From assembly GCF_011682175.1 (NCBI RefSeq), contig NZ_WHJG01000040.1:1-64000 (forward strand): a stretch of 64,000 bases of DNA. Reading direction: 5' to 3'. Origin of the DNA: Massilia frigida (GTDB lineage: Bacteria > Pseudomonadota > Gammaproteobacteria > Burkholderiales > Burkholderiaceae_D). Position 1 is the stretch's first letter. Every line of letters starts with the position of its first letter. Positions 43,180 through 52,448 of the stretch are shown here, one piece after another. The position numbers and the translations under genes were made by a program. The notes beneath the pieces are model-generated. The model was not told the origin of the DNA. It was given only the letters and a program-made list of their open reading frames with translations, and ran no database searches.

Positions 43180-44814
43180 ATGTATAAGCAATTCTTCAGC
43201 CTGAAGCAATCACCGTTCTCGATCGCCCCCGACCCGCGCTACCTGTACATGAGCGAACGCCACCGCGAAGCGCTGGCGCACCTGCTGTATGGCGTCGGCA
43301 GCGGCGGCGGCTTCGTGCTGCTGACCGGCGAAATCGGCGCCGGCAAGACCACCGTGTGCCGCTGCTTCATCGAGCAGATTCCGGCCGATTGCCGCCTGGC
43401 CTACATCTTCAATCCCAAGCTGACGGTGGAAGAGCTGCTGCTGTCGATCTGCGATGAATTCCGGATCGACCTGCCGCCGGCGCCGGCCGGGGCGGTCAGC
43501 GTCAAGAGCTATGTCGACGCCATCAACCGCTACCTGCTGGCCAGCCACGCGCAGGGCAAGAACAATGTGCTGATCATCGACGAGGCCCAGAACCTGTCGG
43601 CCGACGTGCTCGAACAGCTGCGCTTGCTGACCAACCTGGAAACGAGCGAGCGCAAGCTGCTGCAGATCATCCTGATCGGCCAGCCGGAGCTGCGCGCGAT
43701 ACTGGCCCGGCCCGAACTCGAACAGCTGGCCCAGCGCGTGATTGCGCGCTATCACCTGGGTTCGCTCACGGAAGCGGAAACCGCCAGCTACATCGCGCAC
43801 CGGCTGGCGGTGGCGGGCGGCGGTTCCTCGCGGCCATTCCCGCGTTCGGTGATGCCGCAGGTATTCCACTTGTCCCAGGGCGTGCCGCGCCGCATCAACC
43901 TGCTGTGCGACCGCGCGCTGCTGGGGGCCTACGTCGAAAACAGCCGCGAAGTGACGCGCCTAATCCTGCGCCGCGCCGGCAGCGAAGTGTTTTCCGGCGG
44001 CGCCAAGCCGCCCGCGCCGAAAAAGCGCTGGCCGGTCATCGCGGCCGGGGTGCTGGCCGGGGCCGTGCTCAGCGCGGCCGCCGCGTGGCAGATGCGTCCG
44101 GCCGCCTCGGTCGAGCCGCAGGCGGCCGCCCCGGCGGCGGTGGCGGCCACGGTGCTGGCCGCCGCGCCGCAGTCGCGCGCGGTGCAGGCGGCGCCCGCGC
44201 CACGGGTTGCCGTTGCGCCGCTGGCGCACGCCAGCGAGTCGCAGGCGCTGGGCGCGCTGGCAGCCCTGTGGGGCGTGGCCGTGCCGGCCGGCGCCACCTG
44301 CGAGGATGCCTTGAAGCTGAACCTGCGCTGCCACCAGGGCAAGGGCGGGCTGTATGAATTGCGCCTGCTCGACCGTCCGGCCATCCTCACCCTGCGCGAC
44401 GGCGCGCAGGTGAGCTACGCGCTGCTGACCGGCATGGATGATACCCACGCGCGGCTGGATGTCGATGGCAAGCAGCAGAAGATCGACATCGGCGCGCTCG
44501 CCACCCGTTCGGACGGCAGCTTCGTGACCCTGTGGGTGATGCCGCGCTACTACCGCGACCAGGTCAGCACCGGCGAGCAGGGCGCCGACGTCGACTGGAT
44601 CGCTTCGCGCCTGGCCAAGATCAACGGGCTGGTGCCGCCCGCGGCCGACCGGCCGCTGAGCGGCCAGACGGTGGAATTGCTGCGCACCTTCCAGACCCGG
44701 CAGAACCTCAAGGCGGACGGCGTGGCCGGTCCGCGCACCTACATGCGCCTGAACCAGCTGACCGGCGTGGCCGAGCCGCGCCTGCTGGCCGCCGCCGCAA
44801 CGGGGAAACCATAA
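43180..44814 (+). CDS. gspA: GspA/ExeA-type AAA ATPase with peptidoglycan-binding domain
   Basis: A 544-residue inner-membrane ATPase that, with GspB, helps insert the type II secretion secretin through peptidoglycan. Walker A GEIGAGKTT (residues 50-58), Walker B VLIIDEAQ (130-137) and the sensor region GQPELRAIL are intact. A single membrane helix (VIAAGVLAGAVLSAAAAW) precedes an Ala/Pro-rich linker. The C-terminal residues about 490-540 (VELLRTFQTRQNLKADGVAG) are a PG_binding_1 domain. No other gsp gene is in the window. It is coupled to gspB two bases downstream. Confidence 0.9.
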   Translation: MYKQFFSLKQSPFSIAPDPRYLYMSERHREALAHLLYGVGSGGGFVLLTGEIGAGKTTVCRCFIEQIPADCRLAYIFNPKLTVEELLLSICDEFRIDLPPAPAGAVSVKSYVDAINRYLLASHAQGKNNVLIIDEAQNLSADVLEQLRLLTNLETSERKLLQIILIGQPELRAILARPELEQLAQRVIARYHLGSLTEAETASYIAHRLAVAGGGSSRPFPRSVMPQVFHLSQGVPRRINLLCDRALLGAYVENSREVTRLILRRAGSEVFSGGAKPPAPKKRWPVIAAGVLAGAVLSAAAAWQMRPAASVEPQAAAPAAVAATVLAAAPQSRAVQAAPAPRVAVAPLAHASESQALGALAALWGVAVPAGATCEDALKLNLRCHQGKGGLYELRLLDRPAILTLRDGAQVSYALLTGMDDTHARLDVDGKQQKIDIGALATRSDGSFVTLWVMPRYYRDQVSTGEQGADVDWIASRLAKINGLVPPAADRPLSGQTVELLRTFQTRQNLKADGVAGPRTYMRLNQLTGVAEPRLLAAAATGKP

Positions 44815-44815
44815 G

Positions 44816-45556
44816 ATGTCGTATATTCTCGAAGCACTTAAAAAAGCCCAGGCCGAGCGCCAGCTTGGCAGCGCGCCGACCATCCACGCGGTGCCGCTCC
44901 ATGCCGGCGAAATTGAGCGCGAGGGCAGCGGCGCCAGGCCGCTGGTGATCGGGCTGGCGCTGCTTGCCTTGGGCGCTGCCGTCGCCGCCATGGTTGTCTG
45001 GCGCCAGCCGGCCACGCCGGCGCCCGTGGTGCAGGCCGCTGCGCCGGTGCATGCCGTGCCCGTGCCTGCTGCTCCTGCGCCCGCGCCGGCTCCCGCTCCC
45101 GCGCCTGCTGCTCCTGCGCCCGCGCCGGCTCCCGCTCCCGCGCCGGCTCCCGAACCGGTGCCCGTGGCGGTGGCGGAAGCGCCGCCGCGCAAGCCTGAAC
45201 CGGTCAAGGTCGCCGTGGCGGAGCCTGTCGCCAAGCCCGAGCGCGTCAAGAAGCCCGAGCCAGCCATGCCCGCAGCCGCGAAAACCGCGCTGGCCAAGGC
45301 CGACACTGCGCCGACAGCGCCCGACGAGAAACTGCGCACCCTGCGCGAGCTGCCCGAAGCCTTGCAGCACGAGATTCCAGCGATCGCGGTCGGCGGCTAC
45401 ATTTACTCGAAGAATCCGGCCGACCGGCTCTTGCTCATCGACAAGGTACTGCGGCGCGAAGGCGAGGAAGTGGCGCCCGGCCTGGTTCTTGAAAAGTTGT
45501 TGCCCAAGGCGGCTGTCATGAAATACAAGGGCGAGCGCTACCGCCATCCGTATTGA
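44816..45556 (+). CDS. gspB: general secretion pathway protein GspB
   Basis: A 246-residue membrane protein that partners GspA. It starts MSYILEALKKAQAERQLGSAP, diagnostic of GspB, then has a membrane helix (LVIGLALLALGAAVAAMVV). A Pro-Ala linker of about 50 residues follows, encoded partly by two tandem 39-base units from 45064. The C-terminal domain (about 175-246) contains IAVGGYIYSKNPADRLLLIDK and is the conserved periplasmic fold. Confidence 0.9.
   Translation: MSYILEALKKAQAERQLGSAPTIHAVPLHAGEIEREGSGARPLVIGLALLALGAAVAAMVVWRQPATPAPVVQAAAPVHAVPVPAAPAPAPAPAPAPAAPAPAPAPAPAPAPEPVPVAVAEAPPRKPEPVKVAVAEPVAKPERVKKPEPAMPAAAKTALAKADTAPTAPDEKLRTLRELPEALQHEIPAIAVGGYIYSKNPADRLLLIDKVLRREGEEVAPGLVLEKLLPKAAVMKYKGERYRHPY
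45064..45141. repeat. two tandem 39-base units in the gspB linker
   Basis: The 39-base unit beginning GCCTGCTGCTCCTGCGCCCG at 45064 recurs at 45103 in frame and encodes 13 residues of Pro-Ala linker per copy. Slippage would change linker length without a frameshift. Confidence 0.7.
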
Positions 45557-45602
45557 TGCCTTTGTATAATGGCGGACTCACTTTACGGCGGAAAGGCCGC
45601 AC

Positions 45603-46118
45603 ATGCACAATCTACTTGGTGTGATCGGCTGGTCGGGCAGCGGCAAGACGACCTTGCTGGAAGTGCTGGTCCGCCAGCTGGCGGCCGACGGCCTGCGCAT
45701 CAACGTCGTCAAGCACAGCCACCACGACGTGATGCTCGAACCGCCCCACAAGGATAGCGCCCGCCTGCGCACGGCCGGAGCGGCGCAGGTGATGATCGCC
45801 TCGCCATTTCGCGTGGCCGTCATCCGCGAACTGCGCGGCGAACCCGAACCGACCCTGGCTGAACAGCTGGCGCTGCTGGGCCAGGCCGACCTGACCCTGG
45901 TCGAAGGCTACAAATGGGAAGCCATTCCCAAGCTGGAAGTGCAGCGGCCTTCGCTCGGCCATCCGGCGCTGTATCCGAACGATCCGCATATTGTCGCCGT
46001 GGCATCGGATGGGCCGCAGCCCGATGATCTGCCCGATAATGTGACTTGGCTCGACCTGAACGCACCGGCGGCGGTGCTGGCCTGGCTCAAGGATAGAATT
46101 AATTCGCCGCAAGCCTAA
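45603..46118 (+). CDS. mobB: molybdopterin-guanine dinucleotide biosynthesis adapter MobB
   Basis: This 171-residue GTP-binding protein assists MobA in forming molybdenum guanine dinucleotide. Walker [19 protein letters not shown] is at residues 9-25, then [26 protein letters not shown] and [15 protein letters not shown], all family marks. It is a lone molybdenum-cofactor gene here. A TATAAT at 45565-45570 lies in front. Confidence 0.93.
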   Translation: MHNLLGVIGWSGSGKTTLLEVLVRQLAADGLRINVVKHSHHDVMLEPPHKDSARLRTAGAAQVMIASPFRVAVIRELRGEPEPTLAEQLALLGQADLTLVEGYKWEAIPKLEVQRPSLGHPALYPNDPHIVAVASDGPQPDDLPDNVTWLDLNAPAAVLAWLKDRINSPQA

Positions 46119-46176
46119 AGTCCTGGCCAGTGCGGCCGTTACCATTCGTGATAGCCATTAACACGGGAGAACTCTC

Positions 46177-46368
46177 ATGGATGTTTCAGGAATCGCCTCA
46201 CTGTCAAGCAGCATGGCCGAGACAGGCATCAAGCAGGAAGTCGGCTACGCCGTCTTGAAAAAAGCGCAACAGATGCAAGGCCAGGTCGCCGCCCAGCTGA
46301 TCGACGCGCTGCCGACGCCCCAGCGTTTGCCATCGAATCTCGGCAATACCATCAATACGACCGCCTGA
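46177..46368 (+). CDS. YjfB-family putative motility protein
   Basis: A 63-residue protein. MDVSGIASLSSSMAETGIKQ followed by GYAVLKKAQQMQGQVAAQLI is the signature of the small YjfB family, annotated as putative motility proteins. GGGAGA precedes the start. A strong terminator follows. No other motility gene is adjacent; a FliT-like gene lies 9 kb away. Confidence 0.75.
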   Translation: MDVSGIASLSSSMAETGIKQEVGYAVLKKAQQMQGQVAAQLIDALPTPQRLPSNLGNTINTTA

Positions 46369-46416
46369 GTGCGCCCGTGCCCGCGAGGGCGCCAGCGCCT
46401 GGACCGGCCGTGCAGC

Positions 46417-46456
46417 ACCCGGTGACCTCCCGTCAAAGGAGGCGCCGGGTTTTTTT
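46417..46456 (+). terminator. intrinsic terminator after the YjfB-like gene
   Basis: ACCCGGTGACCTCC (46417-46430) pairs with GGAGGCGCCGGGT (46438-46450) with one interruption, followed by seven Ts. It separates the upstream genes from the bufferin cassette. Confidence 0.85.
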
Positions 46457-46487
46457 ACGTTAAAATTGCCGGCGTCACGGGGAAAGT

Positions 46488-46498
46488 TGTAAGGAACT
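46488..46498 (+). promoter_or_regulatory. possible ECF sigma -35-like element upstream of bufA
   Basis: TGTAAGGAACT contains GGAACT, the usual ECF sigma -35 core, about 95 bases before the start codon. A matching -10 is not clear. Related DUF2282 operons elsewhere are under ECF sigma control, but no sigma gene is in the window. Confidence 0.3.
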
Positions 46499-46592
46499 GA
46501 AAAGCGCGCCGGGTAATCGGGCGGCTGGGCTTTACAATCGCCTCCGACCTGGCAATTCCTGGTTCACTTCATCATTTCCAAGGAGATTTACG

Positions 46593-46856
46593 ATGAACAA
46601 ACGTCAAGCCCTGATCGCCGCCGCTCTCGCCGGCGTGTACGCGGTATCGAACGGCGCGGCCGCGCACGATCCGGTCGACAAGGCTGAGAAAGAGAAGTGC
46701 TACGGCATCGCCAAGGCCGGCCAGAACGATTGCGCCAGCGCCAACGGTTCGCATTCCTGCTCGGGCCAGGCCAGTGTCGACAAAGCCCCGGAAGAGTGGA
46801 AATACGTGGCCAAAGGCACTTGCGAAAAAGCCGGCGGCAAGCTTTCCGGCAAGTAA
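46593..46856 (+). CDS. bufA1: bufferin-type metallophore precursor, DUF2282 (BufA1 family)
   Basis: An 87-residue exported precursor with signal peptide ([21 protein letters not shown]). The mature peptide has four cysteines at 36, 47, 56 and 77 in [21 protein letters not shown] and [10 protein letters not shown], the DUF2282 pattern. Characterised bufferins are ribosomally made peptides whose cysteines are converted by an MNIO enzyme to sulfur heterocycles that bind copper in the periplasm. AAGGAG precedes the ATG by seven bases. The maturase gene starts three bases after the stop, so the two are coupled. Confidence 0.9.
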   Translation: MNKRQALIAAALAGVYAVSNGAAAHDPVDKAEKEKCYGIAKAGQNDCASANGSHSCSGQASVDKAPEEWKYVAKGTCEKAGGKLSGK

Positions 46857-46859
46857 GTC

Positions 46860-48524
46860 GTGACCGGCGGGGACTTACCGGCCGGTCTTCCATCCGGTCC
46901 CGCCGCGCCGGGCACCGGCGTCGGCTTGCGCGCCCCGCATTACCGTCAGTTTCTCGAACAGCGTCCGGCGGTCGGCTGGCTGGAGGTGCATACCGAAAAC
47001 TTTCTCGACCGCGCGGGCTGGGACTGGCATGTGCTGCGCGAACTGCGCCGCGATTATCCCATCAGCCTGCATGGCGTGGGCCTGGGACTGGGCTCGGCGC
47101 GCGGCTTTTCAGCTTCCCATCTTGAACGCGTCTGTGCCCTGGTCGAGCGGGTCGAGCCCATGCTCGTGTCCGAGCACCTGTGCTGGGGCGCCGTGGCCGA
47201 CCGCCAGCTCAACGACCTGCTGCCGATGCCGCTCACCCAGGCCGCGCTCGACCTGCTGTGCCAGCGTGTCGAGCAAGTGCAGGATCGCCTGCATCGGCGT
47301 ATTTTGCTGGAAAATGTCTCCACTTACGTGCGTTTTAACGACGATGCGATGAGCGAGGCCGAGTTCATGGCCGAGCTGGCCAGCCGTACAGGCTGCGCGC
47401 TGCTGCTCGATGTGAATAATCTCTACGTCAACCAGTGCAACCACGGCGAAGACGCGCTCGCGGCGATCGCTGCCATCGCGCCCGGCAGCGTGGGCGAAAT
47501 CCACCTGGCCGGCCACCTGGTGACACCGCAGGCCGTGATCGACCACCATGGCGACGTGGTGGCCGAGCCGGTCTGGGCGCTGTACCAGGCGGCGCTGGCG
47601 CGCTTCGGACGCTTGCCGACCCTGGTCGAATGGGATACCGACGTGCCCGCGCTCGAGGTGCTGCTGGGCGAGGCGCGCCGCGCGCAGGACATCGCCAGCG
47701 CTTATCCGCTGCCGCACGCCGCCAACCCCTGGCGCGGCCGGCACGCCCGCCCGCTGGCCTCGGACGCCCTGGCTGGCACCCAGCAGCGCTTCGCGGCGGC
47801 CCTGTTCGAGCGCGCCGAAGAGGGCGCCGCGCTGGCGCAGTTCAAGGGCGAGGCCAATCAGCACCGCTTCGGCCTGTATCGCGGCAACCTGACCGTGACC
47901 TGGAACAAAACCCTGGCGGCGGCCTGTCCGGTGCTGCGCCAGCTGGTCGGCGAGGAATTTTTCGGCGGACTCACGCGCGCGTACGGCATGGCCCAGCCCT
48001 CGCTCGACGCCGACCTGAACCGCTTCGGCGCCGGATTCGCCCGCTTCCTGGACGGTTTTCCCCACATCGCCGATTATCCTTACCTGCCCGACATGGCGCG
48101 CCTCGAATGGGCCGTGCACCGCGCCCATTACGCGCCCGACGCCGACCCCATCGGCGCCGCCGCCCTGGCGACCCTGAGCCCCGAAGCCTTCGAGGATGCG
48201 CGTTACACGCTCCATCCGGCTTGCAGCCTGATCGCGTCAAGCTGGGCGGTGGTGCCGCTGTGGCAGGCGCACCAGCCGGACAGCGGCGTCGATTTTCCTT
48301 CAGCCATGAATTACCCCAGCGCAGCCCTGGTGGCACGCCCGCGCTGGAAGACCGAACTGGTGGCGCTGACCCCGGCGCACGCTGGCGCGCTCGCCGCGCT
48401 GGCGGGCGGCTATACAATGGGTGAGGCGCTCGACGCCGCCTTCGCCCTCGATGAGCAGTTCGACATCGGGGCGCATCTGGCGCAGTGGGTCGCGCTGGGC
48501 ATCCTGCTGGCGCCGCCGGGCTAA
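46860..48524 (+). CDS. fused bufferin maturase: MNIO (DUF692, BufB) plus DUF2063 (BufC)
   Basis: A 554-residue protein joining two normally separate genes. Residues about 18-285 are the MNIO TIM barrel, with likely iron ligands in HGVGLGLGS (H71), SEHLCW (H106), LLENVSTYV (E151), LLDVNNLYV (D184), NHG (H195), EIHLAGH (H215), DHHGD (D228, H230) and VEWDTD (E257). After a linker (286-300), residues about 301-554 match DUF2063/BufC, including [22 protein letters not shown] and [16 protein letters not shown]. The reading frame is continuous, with no stop or internal ribosome site. It would oxidise cysteines of the BufA1-like peptide. No BufD/DoxX gene is adjacent. Confidence 0.9.
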   Translation: MTGGDLPAGLPSGPAAPGTGVGLRAPHYRQFLEQRPAVGWLEVHTENFLDRAGWDWHVLRELRRDYPISLHGVGLGLGSARGFSASHLERVCALVERVEPMLVSEHLCWGAVADRQLNDLLPMPLTQAALDLLCQRVEQVQDRLHRRILLENVSTYVRFNDDAMSEAEFMAELASRTGCALLLDVNNLYVNQCNHGEDALAAIAAIAPGSVGEIHLAGHLVTPQAVIDHHGDVVAEPVWALYQAALARFGRLPTLVEWDTDVPALEVLLGEARRAQDIASAYPLPHAANPWRGRHARPLASDALAGTQQRFAAALFERAEEGAALAQFKGEANQHRFGLYRGNLTVTWNKTLAAACPVLRQLVGEEFFGGLTRAYGMAQPSLDADLNRFGAGFARFLDGFPHIADYPYLPDMARLEWAVHRAHYAPDADPIGAAALATLSPEAFEDARYTLHPACSLIASSWAVVPLWQAHQPDSGVDFPSAMNYPSAALVARPRWKTELVALTPAHAGALAALAGGYTMGEALDAAFALDEQFDIGAHLAQWVALGILLAPPG

Positions 48525-48607
48525 AGCGGCCGCTTTCCCGCTGTGCGGAACGGGTGGAATTTTTCCGCGCCCGTGCGTACGCCAGAAGGGTTGCGTTTTA
48601 CTCAAGC

Positions 48608-48613
48608 TATAAT
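48608..48613 (+). promoter_or_regulatory. -10 box before the 48637 gene
   Basis: TATAAT lies only 23 bases before the start codon, which would give a very short leader; no Shine-Dalgarno is seen. A good -35 is absent. Confidence 0.35.
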
Positions 48614-48636
48614 CATCCTTTATATCGATTTTATCC

Positions 48637-49158
48637 ATGTCCATGAGCGCTGATCAAGCAATCGACGAATACCTGAGCAATGGCAATACCGTGACTACCG
48701 CGGTGGGGACCGTGCTGCTCTCCCCGGAAGCGCGGCGCGCGATCTACAAGCGCCTGGTCGATGAACCGGCGGCGCCGTTCCACGTCTTGCTGACCCAGAT
48801 GCTGGCGGAAGAAGTGAAGTTCCGCACCTGGATATCCGAAGAAATCGTGCAGGACGACATGAATTACTACGAAGGCATCTACCAGTGCGCCTTCCTGCTC
48901 TACCGTGTGGGCGATGCGCGCGATACCCTGGCCTTATGGGAAGCCAAGTACATCAATATGGATGTGGGAAGTTCCATGGGCGCCGAGTATTTTGTCGGTG
49001 CCGGGCTGGACCAGACCCTGGCGTTCCTGGCAAGCTCGCCGGTACCGCAAGCGGCCGAGATTGCGGCCTATCTTCACGGCTGGTTCGACCAGCCGGGCGC
49101 CATCACCTGGCAAGAAGCGTGGGAGCGGGAACGCGCCTCGAATATTGCCTGCGCCTGA
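48637..49158 (+). CDS. hypothetical protein
   Basis: A 173-residue soluble, mostly helical protein with no recognised domain. YYEGIYQCAFLLYRVGDARDTLALWEAKYINMDVGSSMGAEYFVGAGLDQTLAFL resembles small helical immunity-type proteins by composition only. The ATG at 48643 is an alternative start. It lies seven bases before the LRR/NTF2 gene, so they are probably co-transcribed. Confidence 0.55.
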   Translation: MSMSADQAIDEYLSNGNTVTTAVGTVLLSPEARRAIYKRLVDEPAAPFHVLLTQMLAEEVKFRTWISEEIVQDDMNYYEGIYQCAFLLYRVGDARDTLALWEAKYINMDVGSSMGAEYFVGAGLDQTLAFLASSPVPQAAEIAAYLHGWFDQPGAITWQEAWERERASNIACA

Positions 49159-49165
49159 GCCGGGC

Positions 49166-50110
49166 ATGCTGGACGTCCCCGCGCGCCCGCGTTTTCTTGA
49201 CTTCAAGGAGCGCTCCTTCAGCGCCGAGGATATTGCCTTTCTGCTCAGCAAGCCCTCGATTCGCGGCCTGACCTTCACCGGCTGCGCGATCGGCGACGAC
49301 GCCGTGCAAGCCCTGTGCGCGCTGCCCAAGCTGGAACGCCTGTGGCTAGCCGCCAGCGCCGTGACCGACGCCGTGCTGCCCGCGATCGCCCGCATTCCCG
49401 CCCTGAACTGGCTGGTCCTCGACCATACCGGCATCACCGGCACGGGCTTGGCGGCGTTTGCCGGGCATGCCAAATTGCGCCACCTGTCGCTGCGCTGCAC
49501 CAAGGCCGACGACGCCTGCGTGCGCCACATTGCCGCCATCCCGCGCCTGTCCCACGTGGACCTGCAGGGCAGTGCGCTCACGCCCGATGGCATGCTTGCG
49601 CTGGCAATCCATCCAACCGTGCGGCCCGGCATCGGCAAGGCGTTCGGGCCGGACCTGGCCGACGCTTTCCTGCGCGAACAGCGCCGCCTCGCCAGCCGCA
49701 CCCCGCCCGGTTTCGTGCCGGCGGCCGGCGAAGCGCAGGCGCTGCTGGACGTGCTGCAAGGCTTCTGGGAGGCGATCAGCGCCTGGGAAACCCAGCTCGC
49801 GCTCGATCTCAAGGAAACGCCGGACACGGAGGAGTGGCGCCAGCCGGCCTGCGCCGCCATCTTCGATCGTTTCTGCACGCCAAAGGAGCGCACATTCGGC
49901 CGTCCGCACGCGCTCAGCTTCAGCAGCCCGCCCGAATACCAGCGGCACACCTTGCTCGACGTGGAATGGCTGTCGGCACGCAAGGCGTGCGTGTACACCA
50001 GGGACCATTGCGGTAAGCAAAGCCGCTTCCTGTTATTGAAAAAGGGCAGCGCCTGGCGGCTCGATCACAAGCAACAGTTGTTCGACGGGTGGACCACGGC
50101 GTATTTGTAG
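49166..50110 (+). CDS. leucine-rich-repeat plus NTF2-like immunity-type protein
   Basis: A 314-residue protein. Residues about 15-150 show four to five LRR-like units (for example LPKLERLWLAASAVTDAVLP and LRHLSLRCTKADDACV). The C-terminal half (about 185-314) resembles NTF2-fold immunity proteins of polymorphic toxin systems: FWEAISAWE, AIFDRFCTPKERT, FSSPPEYQRH, and RFLLLKKGSAWRLDHKQQLF. No toxin gene is adjacent. The joining of LRR and NTF2 parts is unusual. The ATG at 49166 follows the preceding stop by seven bases. Confidence 0.55.
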   Translation: MLDVPARPRFLDFKERSFSAEDIAFLLSKPSIRGLTFTGCAIGDDAVQALCALPKLERLWLAASAVTDAVLPAIARIPALNWLVLDHTGITGTGLAAFAGHAKLRHLSLRCTKADDACVRHIAAIPRLSHVDLQGSALTPDGMLALAIHPTVRPGIGKAFGPDLADAFLREQRRLASRTPPGFVPAAGEAQALLDVLQGFWEAISAWETQLALDLKETPDTEEWRQPACAAIFDRFCTPKERTFGRPHALSFSSPPEYQRHTLLDVEWLSARKACVYTRDHCGKQSRFLLLKKGSAWRLDHKQQLFDGWTTAYL

Positions 50111-50175
50111 CCGCGCGCAGCAGGCGCAGCGGCGGGCGGAACCAGCGGCGTAGGGAACAGGCGCCGCTGGCGTGC

Positions 50176-50460
50176 TTATTGGAAGGCGCGCATGATGCGC
50201 GCTTCGCCGGACAGATCGGCGTGGTCGGCGTTGGCGGCATGGCTTGCTTCGATCATGCGCCCGAGCTGCTCATCCTCGAACCTGGCGAGTTCTTCGGTGG
50301 CCGCGTTCAGTGCCAGCGCCAGCTTGGCGCGGGCACTGCGGTATAACACGCTGGTGTACTGATCCGTGTTCTTCAGCAATTCTTCCGCATTTTCGATCAC
50401 GAGACGCAGGTCGCCGATCAGTCGGTCTTGGGTTTGCTGGTTTTCTTCAGGGTTATCCAT
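50176..50460 (-). CDS. DUF883-like protein lacking the membrane anchor
   Basis: A 94-residue, highly helical protein. DRLIGDLRLVIENAEELLKN then ALNAATEELARFEDEQLG resembles the soluble part of ElaB/YqjD proteins, which tether stationary-phase ribosomes to the membrane. The usual C-terminal membrane helix is missing. ATG 50460 has AAGGTGG five bases upstream. It converges with the LRR/NTF2 gene. Confidence 0.6.
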   Translation of the reverse strand: MDNPEENQQTQDRLIGDLRLVIENAEELLKNTDQYTSVLYRSARAKLALALNAATEELARFEDEQLGRMIEASHAANADHADLSGEARIMRAFQ

Positions 50461-50619
50461 GGCGGCCACCTTGAATCGGTTAATCACGTCTTAGAATATA
50501 AACAAAGCAAGAGTTTTCGTGTTTGTCGCGCCGCAATCAGCTCCGCGCCGCAGCTTGTCTCTGCTCAGCATATTTCTAATATTGCCCGATTACAAGGTGT
50601 TTATTCTGCGCCAGCGCAA

Positions 50620-50853
50620 TCAGGCGCCATCTGTGCCATGGCTGCGTACGCTGATGCGGATGTCGCCGATGCCGACCACCTGGCTATCGCGGATCTTGGC
50701 CGTCTTGCGCAATTCCTTCTTGCCGTCGACCGATACCACGCCCGTGGCGACCAGGTTCTTGCCGGCGCCGCCGCTGTCGCACAGGCCCGACAATTTGAGT
50801 AACTGGTTCAGTTCGACGAACTCGCCTGCCAGGTCAAAAGTGACTTTCTGCAT
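50620..50853 (-). CDS. S4-domain RNA-binding protein (YbcJ type)
   Basis: This 77-residue protein is a stand-alone S4 domain: FVELNQLLKLSGLCDSGGAGKNLVATGVV then VDGKKELRKTAKIR. Such proteins bind RNA, possibly ribosomal. The ATG at 50853 matches the family start. It lies downstream of fumC on the same strand, behind a GC-rich hairpin. Confidence 0.85.
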   Translation of the reverse strand: MQKVTFDLAGEFVELNQLLKLSGLCDSGGAGKNLVATGVVSVDGKKELRKTAKIRDSQVVGIGDIRISVRSHGTDGA

Positions 50854-50901
50854 TCCTGCTCGTCCTAAAAAAGTATGTAAGAACCGCAGTGTGGCGGGAT
50901 C

Positions 50902-50934
50902 GGCGCGGCGCGTCAACGTCCCACGCGCCGCGCC
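50902..50934. other. 11-base GC inverted repeat between fumC and the S4 gene
   Basis: GGCGCGGCGCG (50902-50912) and CGCGCCGCGCC (50924-50934) are perfectly complementary around an 11-base loop. There is no T run on either side, so it may be an mRNA-stabilising end or a weak, Rho-assisted stop for fumC. Confidence 0.5.
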
Positions 50935-50938
50935 GCCA

Positions 50939-52330
50939 TCACAGTCCGGGCCGGGTCATGTCGAGCGGCACGATCCAGTCCTGGAACTGTTGTTCTGTGA
51001 CAAAACCGAGCGCCAGCGCCGCCTGTTTCAGGGTCGTGCCTTCGTGCTGCGCCTTCTTGGCGATCTGGGCCGCGCGGTCGTAGCCGATGTGCGGCGCCAG
51101 CGCCGTCACCAGCATCAGCGAGCGCTCCATCAGCTCGCCGATCCGATCGCGGTTCGGCTCGATGCCGTGGGCGCAGTGTTCGTTGAAGGAACGCATGCCA
51201 TCGGCCAGCAGGCGCGCGCTTTGCAGGAAATTATGGGCGATCATCGGCTTGAACACGTTCAGCTCGAAGTTGCCCGAGGCGCCGCCCATGGTAATGGCGA
51301 CATCATTGCCGAATACCTGGCAGCACAGCATGGTCAGCGCCTCGCACTGGGTCGGATTGACCTTGCCCGGCATGATCGAGCTGCCCGGCTCGTTTTCGGG
51401 AATGCTGATTTCGCCCAGGCCCGAGCGCGGGCCGGATGCCATCCAGCGCACGTCGTTGGCGATTTTTGTCAAAGCCGTGGCCAGGGTTTTCAGGGCGCCG
51501 TGGGTGCCGACCAGCGCGTCGTGCCCGGCCAGGGCGGCGAACTTGTTGGGCGCGGTCTTGAAACTGATGGCCGTGCGCGAACCGATTTCGGCCGCGATGC
51601 GGGCCGCGAAATCGGGATGGGTATTCAAGCCCGTGCCGACCGCCGTGCCGCCGGCGGCCAGTTGCAGCAGGCCGGGCAGGGTGGACTTGATCGCATGTTC
51701 GGAGTATTCCAGCTGCGCCACGTAGCCCGAGAATTCCTGGCCGAGCGTCAAGGGCGTTGCATCCTGCAAGTGGGTGCGGCCGATCTTGACGATGTCGGCG
51801 AAGTCGCGCGCCTTGATTTCGAGCGTGCCGCGCAGGCGCGCCAGGGCCGGCAGCAGCGACTGCACCACGGCCTGGGCCGCCGCCACGTGCATTGCGGTCG
51901 GAAAGATATCGTTCGACGACTGGCCCATGTTCACATGGTCGTTCGGGTGCAGCAGGCGGCCTTCGCCGCGCGCGCCACCGCTTAGTTCGGAAGCGCGGTT
52001 GGCCAGCACCTCGTTCATGTTCATATTGCTTTGCGTGCCGGAACCGGTCTGCCATACCACCAGCGGGAATTCGTCCGGATGGCGCCCGTCGAGCACCTCG
52101 TCGGCCGCCTTGACGATGGCGTCCGCCTTGTCCGCAGGCAGCAGGCCGAGCGAGCGGTTGACGGCGGCGGCGGCGCGCTTGACCTGGGCCAGCGCGGCCA
52201 CCAGCTCAGGCGCCATGCGCTCGCTCGAAATGGCGAAGTGCTCCAGCGAGCGCTGCGTCTGCGCACCCCACAAGCGCTCAGCCGGTACTGCGATCGGGCC
52301 AAAACTGTCCTTTTCGATTCTTGTTTCCAT
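50939..52330 (-). CDS. fumC: class II fumarate hydratase
   Basis: This 463-residue iron-independent fumarase converts fumarate to malate. [53 protein letters not shown] and the catalytic [19 protein letters not shown] are all present. It is full length. It is read divergently from the FimV-like gene, and the 118-base gap holds both promoters. Confidence 0.97.
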   Translation of the reverse strand: METRIEKDSFGPIAVPAERLWGAQTQRSLEHFAISSERMAPELVAALAQVKRAAAAVNRSLGLLPADKADAIVKAADEVLDGRHPDEFPLVVWQTGSGTQSNMNMNEVLANRASELSGGARGEGRLLHPNDHVNMGQSSNDIFPTAMHVAAAQAVVQSLLPALARLRGTLEIKARDFADIVKIGRTHLQDATPLTLGQEFSGYVAQLEYSEHAIKSTLPGLLQLAAGGTAVGTGLNTHPDFAARIAAEIGSRTAISFKTAPNKFAALAGHDALVGTHGALKTLATALTKIANDVRWMASGPRSGLGEISIPENEPGSSIMPGKVNPTQCEALTMLCCQVFGNDVAITMGGASGNFELNVFKPMIAHNFLQSARLLADGMRSFNEHCAHGIEPNRDRIGELMERSLMLVTALAPHIGYDRAAQIAKKAQHEGTTLKQAALALGFVTEQQFQDWIVPLDMTRPGL

Positions 52331-52448
52331 TTAGCTACCTGTTTATTTGGGACTGGGGTTAAAGAAGTTTATATGAGCGTACGTTAATTACGGCAGGGCT
52401 ACAGATTTCACTGCGTCCGCCATCATTAGCTGAGCAACATTACCATAT

